This document shows, piece by piece, positions 17,324-26,959 of a DNA stretch of 41,595 nucleotides. The translations under genes and the position numbers were made by a program. The stretch is from Micavibrio sp. (lineage in GTDB: Bacteria; Pseudomonadota; Alphaproteobacteria; Micavibrionales; Micavibrionaceae). Every line of letters begins with the position of its first letter. The stretch's first letter is position 1. The notes under the pieces were generated by a model. The model did no database searches. It saw nothing but the letters and a program-made list of their open reading frames with translations, and was not told where the DNA came from. The DNA lies in NCBI GenBank assembly GCA_026989265.1, contig JALSJP010000031.1, positions 1 to 41,595 on the forward strand. Direction: 5' to 3'.

Positions 17324-17536
17324 ATGGATAGGCGTAAAGCTCTTAAATTACTTTTTGGTGCAACAGCTCTTGCGGGGGCTTCTGGTTATTTAATGCGCGG
17401 TATGCGTAATGTTCTTGATAACCCAGAAAAAGATAATGATATTAATGATGGCACAGAAAATGAGCCACTCGCTCACGCAAAAACATATCAGGGTGCTCTT
17501 GAATATGGCGTTGTAACGCAGATTTGTCAATCTTAA
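17324..17536 (+). pseudogene. Tat-like signal protein truncated by an IS remnant
   Basis: The ORF starts at an ATG (17324; GTG at 17312 also open). It begins MDRRKALKLLFGATALAGAS, a twin-arginine-like signal with Arg-Arg and a hydrophobic stretch, then a short charged region (DNPEKDNDIND). From about 17455 on, its codons are simply the antisense of a transposase fragment. The original gene was therefore most likely cut by an insertion and its 3' part lost. The start of the gene is recognisable only as an exported small protein. Confidence 0.6.
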
Positions 17537-17627
17537 GATGACGTGTTTTTGGCGGAGGTTTAGGTGCAATATCTTTAAGCTTCAACCAACGATAAATAGC
17601 TGCACGAGAAACCATGAAAATCTTTGA
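17455..17627 (-). mobile_element. IS630-type transposase remnant
   Basis: The minus strand reads SKIFMVSRAAIYRWLKLKDI followed by APKPPPKTRHLKIDKSAL and IQEHPDMFLRERVAHF without interruption. This is the helix-turn-helix N-terminal part of IS630-family transposases (VSRA-IYRWLK). A stop lies directly upstream at 17628-17630, and the match ends near 17455, where the host ORF resumes. Only about 57 codons remain; the DDE catalytic domain and terminal repeats are gone. It cannot move by itself. Confidence 0.75.
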
Positions 17628-17633
17628 CTAAAA

Positions 17634-17657
17634 CCCCTGCTTTCGCAGGGAAGTCAT
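17634..17657. repeat. REP-like hairpin
   Basis: CCCTGC (17635-17640) pairs with GCAGGG (17645-17650) over a TTTC loop, followed by AAGTCAT. The shape and flank resemble the hairpins at 19528-19552 and 26871-26892, so it is probably one member of a dispersed palindromic repeat. Confidence 0.5.
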
Positions 17658-17720
17658 GTTTGTGAGATTCTTAACCTAAACTACTATATTTTGGGTTAGA
17701 TTATGAATTAAAATGAGTAA

Positions 17721-17820
17721 TTTTTTCCGCTGGCTAGGAAAAGGTGGTTTGAGGGCCGCAAGCATATGTTTTGTATGTGCTAACCGTAAAACCGCCTTTG
17801 ACAAAGTCCAGCGGGAAAAG
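17721..17820. repeat. 100-bp imperfect palindrome downstream of groEL
   Basis: Nested complementary blocks run inward: TTTTTTCCGCTGG (17721-17733) with CCAGCGGGAAAAG (17808-17820); AAAGGTGGTTT (17740-17750) with AAACCGCCTTT (17789-17799); and AGCATA with TATGTGCT around the centre. It begins 11 bp beyond the groEL stop. There is no T run after the hairpin on the minus strand, so it is not a standard terminator. The outer arms also occur beside the groEL remnant at 2474-2500. Confidence 0.7.
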
Positions 17821-17831
17821 AACCATTTAAA

Positions 17832-19505
<1,674 letters not shown>

Positions 19506-19527
19506 TTAAAGAAAATTAAAATATATA

Positions 19528-19552
19528 GTCATCCAGCCTACGCTGGAATGAC
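19528..19552. repeat. REP-like hairpin between groES and groEL
   Basis: GTCATCCAGC (19528-19537) and GCTGGAATGAC (19542-19552) form a stem with a CTAC-centred loop. It matches the GTCATTCC...GGAATGAC type of dispersed repeat. It lies in the groESL transcript, 35 nt before the groEL start, and could affect processing or the groES:groEL ratio. Confidence 0.65.
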
Positions 19553-19562
19553 GGCATTGTTT

Positions 19563-19853
19563 CTATGCAGCTATAACGCCGATAATGTCTGATTCTTTCA
19601 TAACTAATAGCTCTTCACCATCAACAGTTATTTCATCGCTACCCCATTTTTTGAAAATAACTTTGTCGCCTGCTTTTACGTCTAAGCCGCGAACATCACC
19701 ATTATCATTAACGTAACCATTGCCAACCGCAACGATTTCGCCCTCTGATGGTTTTTCTTCTGCTGTTCCTGGAATAATAATGCCACCTGCTGTTTTAGTT
19801 TCAGCTTCCGCGCGGCGTACTAATACGCGATCATGTAAAGGACGAAATTTCAT
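19563..19853 (-). CDS. groES: Co-chaperonin GroES
   Basis: GroES caps the GroEL chamber. The 96-residue protein has the complete family pattern: [14 protein letters not shown], the mobile loop [14 protein letters not shown] that contacts Gro[32 protein letters not shown], and the end [13 protein letters not shown]. Length is normal. GGAG stands upstream of the ATG. It is the first gene of the groESL operon, with a heat-shock-like promoter 30-60 nt upstream. Confidence 0.98.
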   Translation of the reverse strand: MKFRPLHDRVLVRRAEAETKTAGGIIIPGTAEEKPSEGEIVAVGNGYVNDNGDVRGLDVKAGDKVIFKKWGSDEITVDGEELLVMKESDIIGVIAA

Positions 19854-19882
19854 ATCTCGAATCTCCTATGGTTTATGGTTAA

Positions 19883-19913
19883 TAAGCAGGTTTCCAAATT
19901 CGCCTTTATCAAG
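19883..19913 (-). promoter_or_regulatory. Heat-shock (RpoH-like) promoter candidate for groESL
   Basis: On the minus strand CTTGATA (19913-19907), a 16-nt spacer and CCTGCTTA (19890-19883) resemble the RpoH pattern CTTGAAA / CCCCATNT. It lies 30 nt before groES. No CIRCE repeat was found here, so control by sigma-32 rather than HrcA is inferred. Confidence 0.4.
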
Positions 19914-19920
19914 CCAAAAC

Positions 19921-19950
19921 AAGAAAACCCCTTCCACATCACAAAGGGTT
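19921..19950 (-). terminator. Probable terminator of the metal-efflux operon
   Basis: On the minus strand AACCCTTT pairs with AAGGGGTT (one bulge) around GTGATGTGG, followed by TTTTCTT. It sits between the czcA stop and the groES promoter candidate, where an operon end is expected. Confidence 0.5.
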
Positions 19951-20087
19951 AGACAACTTAAGCGCAACTCTCCCTTTGGAATGGCTGTACATATAATACT
20001 TATTTTAAAAATATTCAAGGAAATTCGGTGATTTTTTATTATATAGTATGTTCGGTTAACAATAAGGCACGGGGCTGTTCTCCATTA

Positions 20088-23000
20088 TCATCCCCTACGT
20101 TCATTAATTATGCGTTGTGAAAATGCACTATAGAGTACAGGCAAGACTAACAGCGTTAGCACAGTTGAGGAAAACATTCCGCCAACGACGACCGTTGCTA
20201 ATGGTTTTTGCACTTCCGAGCCTATGCCAGTTGACATTAATATAGGTACAAGCCCTAGCGCGGTAGTTGCCGCCGTCATAAGCACTGGTCTAAGGCGAGA
20301 TAGCGCGCCATGAAGCACGGCTTTTTTGGCTTCTGTCCCGCCTTCTATAAGAACATTAATAGCATTTATCATTACCACGCCATTAAGCACGGCTATGCCA
20401 GATAGAGCGATAAAGCCAATAGATCCCGGTACGGACAGATATTGCCCCGAGATATAAAGAGCGATAATCCCGCCAATCATAGCAAGAGGAACATTAAGCA
20501 TGATTAAGGCAGATTGCTTAACCGAGCCAAAGGCAAAGAATAGTAACAAGAAAATCAAGCCAAGCGATATTGGTACAACAACAGCAAGCCTTGCTTGCGC
20601 GCGCTTTTGGTTTTCAAATTGCCCGCCAAATACTACGGAATATCCAGCAGGAAGATCAACTTCATCTTTAATGCGTTGGTTAATTTCTTCAACAAAACCA
20701 CCCATATCGCGCCCGCTTAAGTTGGATTGAATAACTACGCGCCTTTGCACATCATCACGCCTTATTTGCGGAGCGCCTGATTCGATAGATACATCAGATA
20801 CATCGCCAAGCCTTATCCACGCACCGCTTGGCGCTTGCATTATAAGGTTTGAAATAGCGTCAATATCATTGCGATATTCTTTGGCATAGCGCACATATAT
20901 GTCATAGCGTTCATTGCCTTGAATAACTTGACCAGCCGTAGCCCCGCCAATAGCGTCCGATACAAGAGACATAACCTGCCCCACAGCTATGCCATAGCGA
21001 GCAAGCTTATCACGATCAGGGCGCACAACAAGTTGAGCCTCTCCTGTGATTTGCTCCATCTCAACTGATGTTGCGCCGTCAATTTTGCGCACTAAAGTTT
21101 CAATGGCTTTACCTTTATCTGCCAAAACATCAAGCTCAGGGCCAAATAGTTTAATGGCTAGCTGCGCTTTTACGCCTGATAGCAATTCATCCACGCGCGT
21201 GGCTATTGGCTGCGAAAATGTGAAGAGCAATCCGGGGTGATCCGACATTTTCTCCTCCATAAGCTCTTGCAGTTCAAAACGATTATTTGCACTTTCCCAA
21301 TCCTTGACAGGCTTTAGCCCTACATAAATCTCAACATTAGAAACAGGCTCTGGATCACCGCCAAGTTCTGGTCTTCCCACTCGGCTAAACGCATATAGTA
21401 CTTCTGGAAATTCCAAAAGCTTTAGCTCTAATTTAGAGGCGACCTCAAGCGAGGTTTCCATGCTTGATGACGGCGCAAGCGTAACGCGGATATTTAGCGT
21501 TCCTTCTTCTAATTCTGGCACAAATTCAGTGCCAAGCAACGGAACAAGAGCCATTGTTCCAGCAAATAGCACAACGGCGCTTATAACCACGGCTTTCTTT
21601 GCTTTTAAAACCAAAGTTAGGAGTTTTTCGTAAGATTTCTCGATAGCCTCAACAAATATATTGGATTTTTGCTTAACGCTGGTTTTAAACAAATATGTTG
21701 CAAGCGCGGGTATGATAACCAGCGCAACCATTAATGATGCAAACATAGCCAAAACAATAGATATAGCCATGGGTTTAAACAATTTGCCCTCTACGCCCTC
21801 AAGGGTGAAAAGCGGAGTAAACACGATAATTACGATTAATCCAGCGAAAAGAACAGGTTTTCCTACCTCGCGAGTGGCTTCTAATATTCGCAGTTTTATG
21901 CCGTCTGAATGGCTTTGGTCGCCTTTTTGGGATAAATGTTTGAATATATTTTCTGTGACCACAACCGCGCCATCAACCATTATTCCAATAGCAATAACAA
22001 GCCCTCCAAGCGACATTAGGTTAGCCGAAACTCCCCAATGAGCCATAGCCATTAATGCCAAAACAATAGATATAGGCACTGAAATTAAAACCAAGAATGC
22101 CGCTCTTAAATTCATAAGGAATAAAATAAGTATAATCACAATCAATATGAATGCTTGAATTAGAGCGTCACTAACTGATTTTACTGCCTTGCCTATAAGG
22201 TCTGCTTGGTCGTAGAATGCCTCAATTTTTACGCCATCAGGAAGGGCATTTTGAATGATGGGAAGGCGAGAATTAATCTCATCAATTGTGTTTTTAGTAT
22301 TCGCTCCCATGCGTTTCATAACTATGCCTGCAACGACTTCTCCCATTTGCTTAACATTGCCATTATCATCGCGCAAAGTCATGCTAACCGCTCCTTGACG
22401 GATTTCAGAGCCATAAGCAATATTGGCAACATCGCGCACTCGCACAACTACGCCGTTTTCATCTTTTACTGGAATATTTGATATATCGCGAATACCGTCC
22501 GCGCCGCCTCGCACCCAGCCAACACCGCGAATTACAAGCTGCTCTGCCCCGCGATTAAGATACCAACCACCCGCATTGCTGTTATTTGCTTCAATAGCCT
22601 TAACAACATCTTCAGCGTGAAGCTGGTAAGACAAGAGCTTAGCAGGCTCTAGCTGCACTTGATATTGACGTACATCACCACCAAATGAGAGAATTTCGGT
22701 CACTCCATCAATAGGCATAAGCAATAATTTAACTACCCAATCATTGAGCGAGCGCAGCGCCATAATATCAAATTTTTCGGGATTATCAGTGGTTAGCATA
22801 TATTGAAATACCTGCCCAAGGCCTGAGGTATTTGGTCCTATTTCAGGCGTTCCCACGCCGTCTGGAATCTGCTCTTTCGCATCTTGAAGACGCTCGAACA
22901 CAAGCTGCCTTGCGAAGTAAATATCTACGCCTTCTTTAAACACCACGGTAATAAGTGAAAGCCCAGTCTTTGATATAGAGCGCACTTCCTTAACATCGGG

Positions 23001-23228
23001 CAGGGAGTACATCACTGCTTCCACTGGATAAGTTATAAGCTGCTCCACCTCTTCTGATGCAAGCCCTTGAGCCTCTGTATTAATGGTTACTTGAACATTT
23101 GTAACATCTGGAAAAGCGTCTAAATTAAGCTTTGGTAGAACCATAGTCGCTCCAACCATAATGGCAAGCAGCATCAAAACTACCATCAAGCGGTTACGCA
23201 CCGCTCCGTCAATAATTGAATTTAGCAT
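20088..23228 (-). CDS. Heavy-metal efflux RND pump (CzcA family)
   Basis: The 1046-residue inner-membrane pump is the proton-driven core of a CBA metal exporter. It has the RND layout with about 12 membrane helices and two large periplasmic loops. The N-terminus has LNLDAFPDVTNVQV, the porter domain has GTEFVPELEEGTL, and the C-terminal half FIALSGIAVLNGVVMI. The helix-4 motif reads AIGIMVDGAVVVTEN (about residue 410); CzcA proteins for Zn/Co/Cd usually have DFG at its start, so the first acidic residue is missing and the substrate is less certain. It follows the czcB-like gene by 44 nt. Confidence 0.93.
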   Translation of the reverse strand: MLNSIIDGAVRNRLMVVLMLLAIMVGATMVLPKLNLDAFPDVTNVQVTINTEAQGLASEEVEQLITYPVEAVMYSLPDVKEVRSISKTGLSLITVVFKEGVDIYFARQLVFERLQDAKEQIPDGVGTPEIGPNTSGLGQVFQYMLTTDNPEKFDIMALRSLNDWVVKLLLMPIDGVTEILSFGGDVRQYQVQLEPAKLLSYQLHAEDVVKAIEANNSNAGGWYLNRGAEQLVIRGVGWVRGGADGIRDISNIPVKDENGVVVRVRDVANIAYGSEIRQGAVSMTLRDDNGNVKQMGEVVAGIVMKRMGANTKNTIDEINSRLPIIQNALPDGVKIEAFYDQADLIGKAVKSVSDALIQAFILIVIILILFLMNLRAAFLVLISVPISIVLALMAMAHWGVSANLMSLGGLVIAIGIMVDGAVVVTENIFKHLSQKGDQSHSDGIKLRILEATREVGKPVLFAGLIVIIVFTPLFTLEGVEGKLFKPMAISIVLAMFASLMVALVIIPALATYLFKTSVKQKSNIFVEAIEKSYEKLLTLVLKAKKAVVISAVVLFAGTMALVPLLGTEFVPELEEGTLNIRVTLAPSSSMETSLEVASKLELKLLEFPEVLYAFSRVGRPELGGDPEPVSNVEIYVGLKPVKDWESANNRFELQELMEEKMSDHPGLLFTFSQPIATRVDELLSGVKAQLAIKLFGPELDVLADKGKAIETLVRKIDGATSVEMEQITGEAQLVVRPDRDKLARYGIAVGQVMSLVSDAIGGATAGQVIQGNERYDIYVRYAKEYRNDIDAISNLIMQAPSGAWIRLGDVSDVSIESGAPQIRRDDVQRRVVIQSNLSGRDMGGFVEEINQRIKDEVDLPAGYSVVFGGQFENQKRAQARLAVVVPISLGLIFLLLFFAFGSVKQSALIMLNVPLAMIGGIIALYISGQYLSVPGSIGFIALSGIAVLNGVVMINAINVLIEGGTEAKKAVLHGALSRLRPVLMTAATTALGLVPILMSTGIGSEVQKPLATVVVGGMFSSTVLTLLVLPVLYSAFSQRIINERRG

Positions 23229-23272
23229 AGTGATATCCTTTGTATTTTATACGGTATATTTGAATTGCATTA

Positions 23273-24445
23273 TTAATGATTGTGGACGGCAAAACCGCCT
23301 TTAGCGAGTTCAGATTGAACAAAAAACGCGCCTTTAGTTACTATTCGCGTGCCTTCAGGCAGTCCTTTAATTACTGTATATTCACCTACGCTACGAACCG
23401 TTTCTATTTCTACGGGCTTAAATTCACCAGCCTTGGTTTCGCTTTCAACAAAAACTACCCAATCTCCATCGGATGAACGTAAAATAGCAGCGGTAGGAAC
23501 AGCTAAATACTTATCTTTGTTACCGCTTTGAATGCGAGTATCAACATACATGCCGGAATGTAGGCGGTGTTCTTCGTTATTAACTTCAATGCGTACACCT
23601 ATTGTGCGGGTTTCCTCATCAAGCATATGGTGTTTTTGCACAACTTTTCCTTGCAACCAGCCATTGCCTTGAATATGAATGCGTGCCTTTGCGCCGATTT
23701 CTACGCTTTTAGCAAGATTGGGTGACAACCTGCTTTCTATCCATAAAACATCCTCATTAACGATATTAAACAAAACGCGTCCTGGTTCTATCAGCTCACC
23801 TTCTATAAATTCATCACTAACGATTGTGCCACTTTGAGGTGCTACTAGTTGGAATAAACCAGGATTGCTGCTTGCACCGTTTTTATGAAGGTTTTTAATT
23901 TGATCCTTGTTCATTCCATAAGCCATGACTTTCGCGGTTGCCTGCTCATCAGAGATTTTTGCAGAGCTATAACGTTTTGCAGAAACCGCGGCTTTGCCAA
24001 GCTGCTTTACTCTTCGCCATTCTTTGTGGGCAACCATAAGCTCACCAATAGCTTCCGCCATAGCAACGCCTGATAAAGTAACAAGTGGCTGTCCTTTTTC
24101 GACTATATCGCCCAGCTTTGCATGACGCGCAACTATTTGAGCTTCTATGCGCGGCGTAACTTTACTGCTTAAATAGGAATTTATAGTAACCTCACCTGAT
24201 GCTTTAATTTCAGCTTCCAGATTTTGCAGTCTTAATGGCTCAATAATAATGCCAGCTTCTTTCATATTTTTGGGAGTTAAATCAACCTCACCGCCTGCTT
24301 CTTCTTCACCATGATCGTCATGTCCATCGTGACTATCTTCTGTTTCTGTTTGAGGCTTTTCTTCATGACCATGACCGTCACCAGCGAATACTGGATATGA
24401 CAGGGTAAATATTGCAACTGCGCTTAAAAGTAATAATTTTTTCAT
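23273..24445 (-). CDS. Metal efflux periplasmic adaptor (CzcB family)
   Basis: This 390-residue membrane-fusion protein links the RND pump to the outer-membrane channel. It has a signal peptide (MKKLLLLSAVAIFTLSYPVFA) and then a His/Asp/Glu-rich stretch (HGHEEK, DSHDGHDDHGEEE) that should bind metal. A lipoyl-like/hairpin region (EAQIVARHAKLGDIVEKGQPL, APQSGTIVSDEFIEGE) and a barrel domain with RLHSGMYVDTRI follow. It begins directly after the czcC stop, with no gap, and precedes the pump gene. The His-rich head is typical of the CzcB class. Confidence 0.92.
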   Translation of the reverse strand: MKKLLLLSAVAIFTLSYPVFAGDGHGHEEKPQTETEDSHDGHDDHGEEEAGGEVDLTPKNMKEAGIIIEPLRLQNLEAEIKASGEVTINSYLSSKVTPRIEAQIVARHAKLGDIVEKGQPLVTLSGVAMAEAIGELMVAHKEWRRVKQLGKAAVSAKRYSSAKISDEQATAKVMAYGMNKDQIKNLHKNGASSNPGLFQLVAPQSGTIVSDEFIEGELIEPGRVLFNIVNEDVLWIESRLSPNLAKSVEIGAKARIHIQGNGWLQGKVVQKHHMLDEETRTIGVRIEVNNEEHRLHSGMYVDTRIQSGNKDKYLAVPTAAILRSSDGDWVVFVESETKAGEFKPVEIETVRSVGEYTVIKGLPEGTRIVTKGAFFVQSELAKGGFAVHNH

Positions 24446-25699
24446 TTATTTATTCTCCTGAATTTTAATCCATTGATTGATTGTTCCTGATGCGTCAAGC
24501 CATGCAAACCATGATTGCCATACTTTGTTGTGAAGCTCCTTTGCCGCTACTTGCGTATCTAATGCTTGTTCGATTTGCACGAGGTAGTCTGTTGCGCTTA
24601 AATCGCCGACTTTGAATTTTCGGTCAAGAATATTGGTTTGTTCTGCTAAGGCTTGCGCTCCATTTTCTTGCCAATTTATCCACGCCTTTATTGATAATTC
24701 ATAAGAGCTTTGCGCTGCTTTAAGGCGAGTGCGCGCATTATGGTATGCATTTTGCCCTGATTTTGCCTCGGCAATTGCATTTGCTTTTGCTTGATCTACT
24801 TCCGCGCCATAATTGTTAAAAATATTCAATGGAAGCGATACAGAAAATCCGATCATATCCGCGCCCGCATCCTTGCCGCCTGTAATGCCAATTGTAGGGT
24901 CAGGTAATCGGTTTTTACGAGTATTCGTAATTACTGCCTTGGCTGCATTTTCACGGCTTTTAATCGCCCGCAAACTAGGAAGGTTTTTAAGAATTTCATC
25001 TTCATTGGTGGAGATTGGAAGCTCTGGCATAGCTTCGGGCAATTTAGGCAAGGTAAATCCATCTTCTAATGGAAACCCTATAGATGAATCTAATGCTTGT
25101 TTATTTTGCGCCAATGTATTTTGCGCATCTGCTTGAATAATCAATGCCTCTGACAAAGCAAGCTGTGCCAAGTTATATTCACTTTGATCAATATCGCCTG
25201 CCTTAAAGCTCTTTTTTGCTAATGCGGCAAAACGCTCCATTAGCTCAGTGCGCTTTAAAGCAAGATCAACAATATCTTTTGCCGTGAGATATCCTGATAG
25301 GTTAGATAGTACATTAATAGCCGTATTTTGACTAACCATATCATTATCAGCAATAGCTGCTTGCAGTTCAAATGAAGCAGTTTTTCCTGACGAAATAAAT
25401 TTACCGCTCCAATCTATGGTTTGGCTTATTCCAAATGTTTTGGTTCTCTTTTCACCATCAATATCATCTATTCCGAATTCTATTTCGGGGTTATATTGCC
25501 ATTTTGATGCGGCTTTCTTGGCTGCCTCTGATGACAAAAGGCGAGATTTTGATTCGGCTATAGCAGGGCTAGTCTCCCATATGTAATTTACAAAACCACT
25601 TATAGTTTGGGCTGGCTTTTGAGTTTGCTCTTGTGCTTGCGCTGGAAATGTTAGAGCAATAGCAGTTAAACAGGTTAATATTTGTATTTTTTGTTTCAT
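24446..25699 (-). CDS. Metal efflux outer-membrane channel (CzcC/TolC family)
   Basis: The outer-membrane factor of the tripartite exporter. I chose the ATG at 25699 (417 residues, MKQKIQILTCLTAIALTFPAQA), which gives a clean signal peptide and has AAGGA upstream; 23 more residues are open but not signal-like. The protein has the two long helical repeats of the family: SPAIAESKSRLLSSEAAKKA early, and ARTRLKAAQSSYEL with LDRKFKVGDLSATDYL late. Its stop directly abuts the adaptor start, so the three genes are one operon in the order C-B-A. Confidence 0.92.
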   Translation of the reverse strand: MKQKIQILTCLTAIALTFPAQAQEQTQKPAQTISGFVNYIWETSPAIAESKSRLLSSEAAKKAASKWQYNPEIEFGIDDIDGEKRTKTFGISQTIDWSGKFISSGKTASFELQAAIADNDMVSQNTAINVLSNLSGYLTAKDIVDLALKRTELMERFAALAKKSFKAGDIDQSEYNLAQLALSEALIIQADAQNTLAQNKQALDSSIGFPLEDGFTLPKLPEAMPELPISTNEDEILKNLPSLRAIKSRENAAKAVITNTRKNRLPDPTIGITGGKDAGADMIGFSVSLPLNIFNNYGAEVDQAKANAIAEAKSGQNAYHNARTRLKAAQSSYELSIKAWINWQENGAQALAEQTNILDRKFKVGDLSATDYLVQIEQALDTQVAAKELHNKVWQSWFAWLDASGTINQWIKIQENK

Positions 25700-25851
25700 A
25701 AGTATTCCTTTGATCGTTTGAAACCATAAAATGCAGTGAGCGGGCGAAAGAGTGACTTTCACATGCAATGATATAAGGGAATATTTGTAAAGATCAGTTC
25801 AGAAAATCTATTTCTGAAACACTGAAATAAGATATAAAAACGCCCCTGAAA

Positions 25852-26160
25852 TTAGATTTTGGGTGGGCGTTTAAGCTCGAAAGTGAGGGAATAGGTTGGG
25901 GCTTCAGAAAAAATAGTGAGCGTGCCACTGGCTATTTTCGGAAGGTTATTCTGCACAAAATCAGCAGAAGCAATATGATTGTGGCAATGCATATCACATA
26001 AAGAATCGGAAGAATCAATGCTATCATTATGATTATTTTGATCAACACTTAACTCAATTTGCTGATCTATACTCTGTTTTTCAATATGCGCATGCGCTAC
26101 CGACACAAGGTTGGCAGAGAAAAGAGCAATAGCACATATCAAAAATAAAGCATTCTTCAT
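25852..26160 (-). CDS. Small secreted His/Cys protein leading the metal operon
   Basis: A 102-residue protein from the ATG at 26160 (MKNALFLICAIALFSANLVSVAHA), giving a clear signal peptide; the 28 upstream codons are probably not used. The mature part contains HAHIEK and CDMHCHNH, good metal ligands. It lies 152 nt upstream of the channel gene on the same strand. Small His-rich exported proteins of about this length (CzcI type) often precede czcCBA and tune its expression, so this role is inferred. No clear sequence family could be confirmed by eye. Confidence 0.65.
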   Translation of the reverse strand: MKNALFLICAIALFSANLVSVAHAHIEKQSIDQQIELSVDQNNHNDSIDSSDSLCDMHCHNHIASADFVQNNLPKIASGTLTIFSEAPTYSLTFELKRPPKI

Positions 26161-26243
26161 CTCGGGCAGTGTAACATTAAGTATGAATTTTGACAACAGC
26201 CAAATCACACCCCACTTCAATATATGATAATATAGCGTAACCA

Positions 26244-26816
26244 TTAGGCGTTTTCACGCACTAAATCAACAAAATATTTATGCATAGGCGAAGGATATTG
26301 CTTGTTTAGCTCAGGATGAAAGGTGCTAGCGATTTTATTGCCCAATTGCACCCATACTGGCTTGTTATCATATTGGGATAAAATTTCCACATCATCAGAT
26401 ATTTCTGTAATTATGGGCGCGCGGATAAATGACACTTCATAGCCCAAAATTTGCACGTGGCAGCTTTCTAACTGCCTGCCATAGCCGTTGCGCTCGATAG
26501 TAATGGGCAGCAAGCCAAAGGCTTTTTGCGCAGGGCTTATGACTTTTGATGCCATTAAAATAGAGCCAGCGCAAATCCCCCATACGGGCTTTTTACTAAA
26601 TTCTTTGGCTAAGCTGTCCCATAGATTAAAACGCTCAATAAGCTTGAGCATGGTTGTACTCTCACCACCGGGGAGAATAAATGCGTCCACTTGCGCGAAA
26701 TGGGCAGGCGTTTTTACAGCGAGATATTCCGCCCCGCAAGCTTCAATATGGGCTTTATGTAACTCCACCGCCCCTTGCAGGGCAAGTACACCGATTATGG
26801 GTTTTGGATTGCTCAT
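26244..26816 (-). CDS. pdxT: PLP synthase glutaminase subunit
   Basis: PdxT releases ammonia from glutamine for the PdxS synthase in the DXP-independent vitamin B6 route. The 190-residue class I amidotransferase has GVLALQGAVELH at the start, PGGESTTML, the catalytic Cys motif WGICAGSI, and the His-Glu pair in TFHPEL. All triad residues are present. It lies 143 nt downstream of pdxS on the same strand, a gap that holds REP-like and terminator-like hairpins. Confidence 0.95.
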   Translation of the reverse strand: MSNPKPIIGVLALQGAVELHKAHIEACGAEYLAVKTPAHFAQVDAFILPGGESTTMLKLIERFNLWDSLAKEFSKKPVWGICAGSILMASKVISPAQKAFGLLPITIERNGYGRQLESCHVQILGYEVSFIRAPIITEISDDVEILSQYDNKPVWVQLGNKIASTFHPELNKQYPSPMHKYFVDLVRENA

Positions 26817-26842
26817 GTTGTTACCTCAAAATAATAAGCCAA

Positions 26843-26892
26843 CGTCATTCCCGTTGGATATCCGTTATAGATTCCTGCATTCGTAGGAATGA
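26843..26892. repeat. REP-like hairpin between pdxS and pdxT
   Basis: ATTCCTGC (26871-26878) and a GTAGGAAT (26883-26890) arm form a short hairpin next to a second GTCATTCCC piece at 26844-26852. The arms resemble the repeats at 17634 and 19528. It stands inside what should be the pdxST transcript. Confidence 0.55.
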
Positions 26893-26924
26893 TGTGGTAA
26901 TCACAAAGCACGCGACTGCGGGCT

Positions 26925-26945
26925 CGGCGGAAGTCCGCCGTTTTT
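26925..26945 (+). terminator. Plus-strand terminator in the pdxS-pdxT gap
   Basis: CGGCGGA (26925-26931) pairs with TCCGCCG (26934-26940), followed by TTTTT on the plus strand. The polarity is opposite to pdxST, so it cannot end that operon. It would stop antisense transcription, or it is left from a lost plus-strand element. Confidence 0.5.
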
Positions 26946-26959
26946 AAACTAAAAAACTA

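Noticed and set aside
19854-20087. CIRCE operator upstream of groES
   Set aside because: No TTAGCACTC-N9-GAGTGCTAA-like inverted repeat is present; a sigma-32-like site is the better candidate.
21661-22041. Plus-strand ORF of 126 residues inside the metal pump gene
   Set aside because: It is antisense to well conserved RND helices and has no ribosome binding site or recognisable product; the same holds for the other antisense ORFs in groEL, pdxS and fabF.
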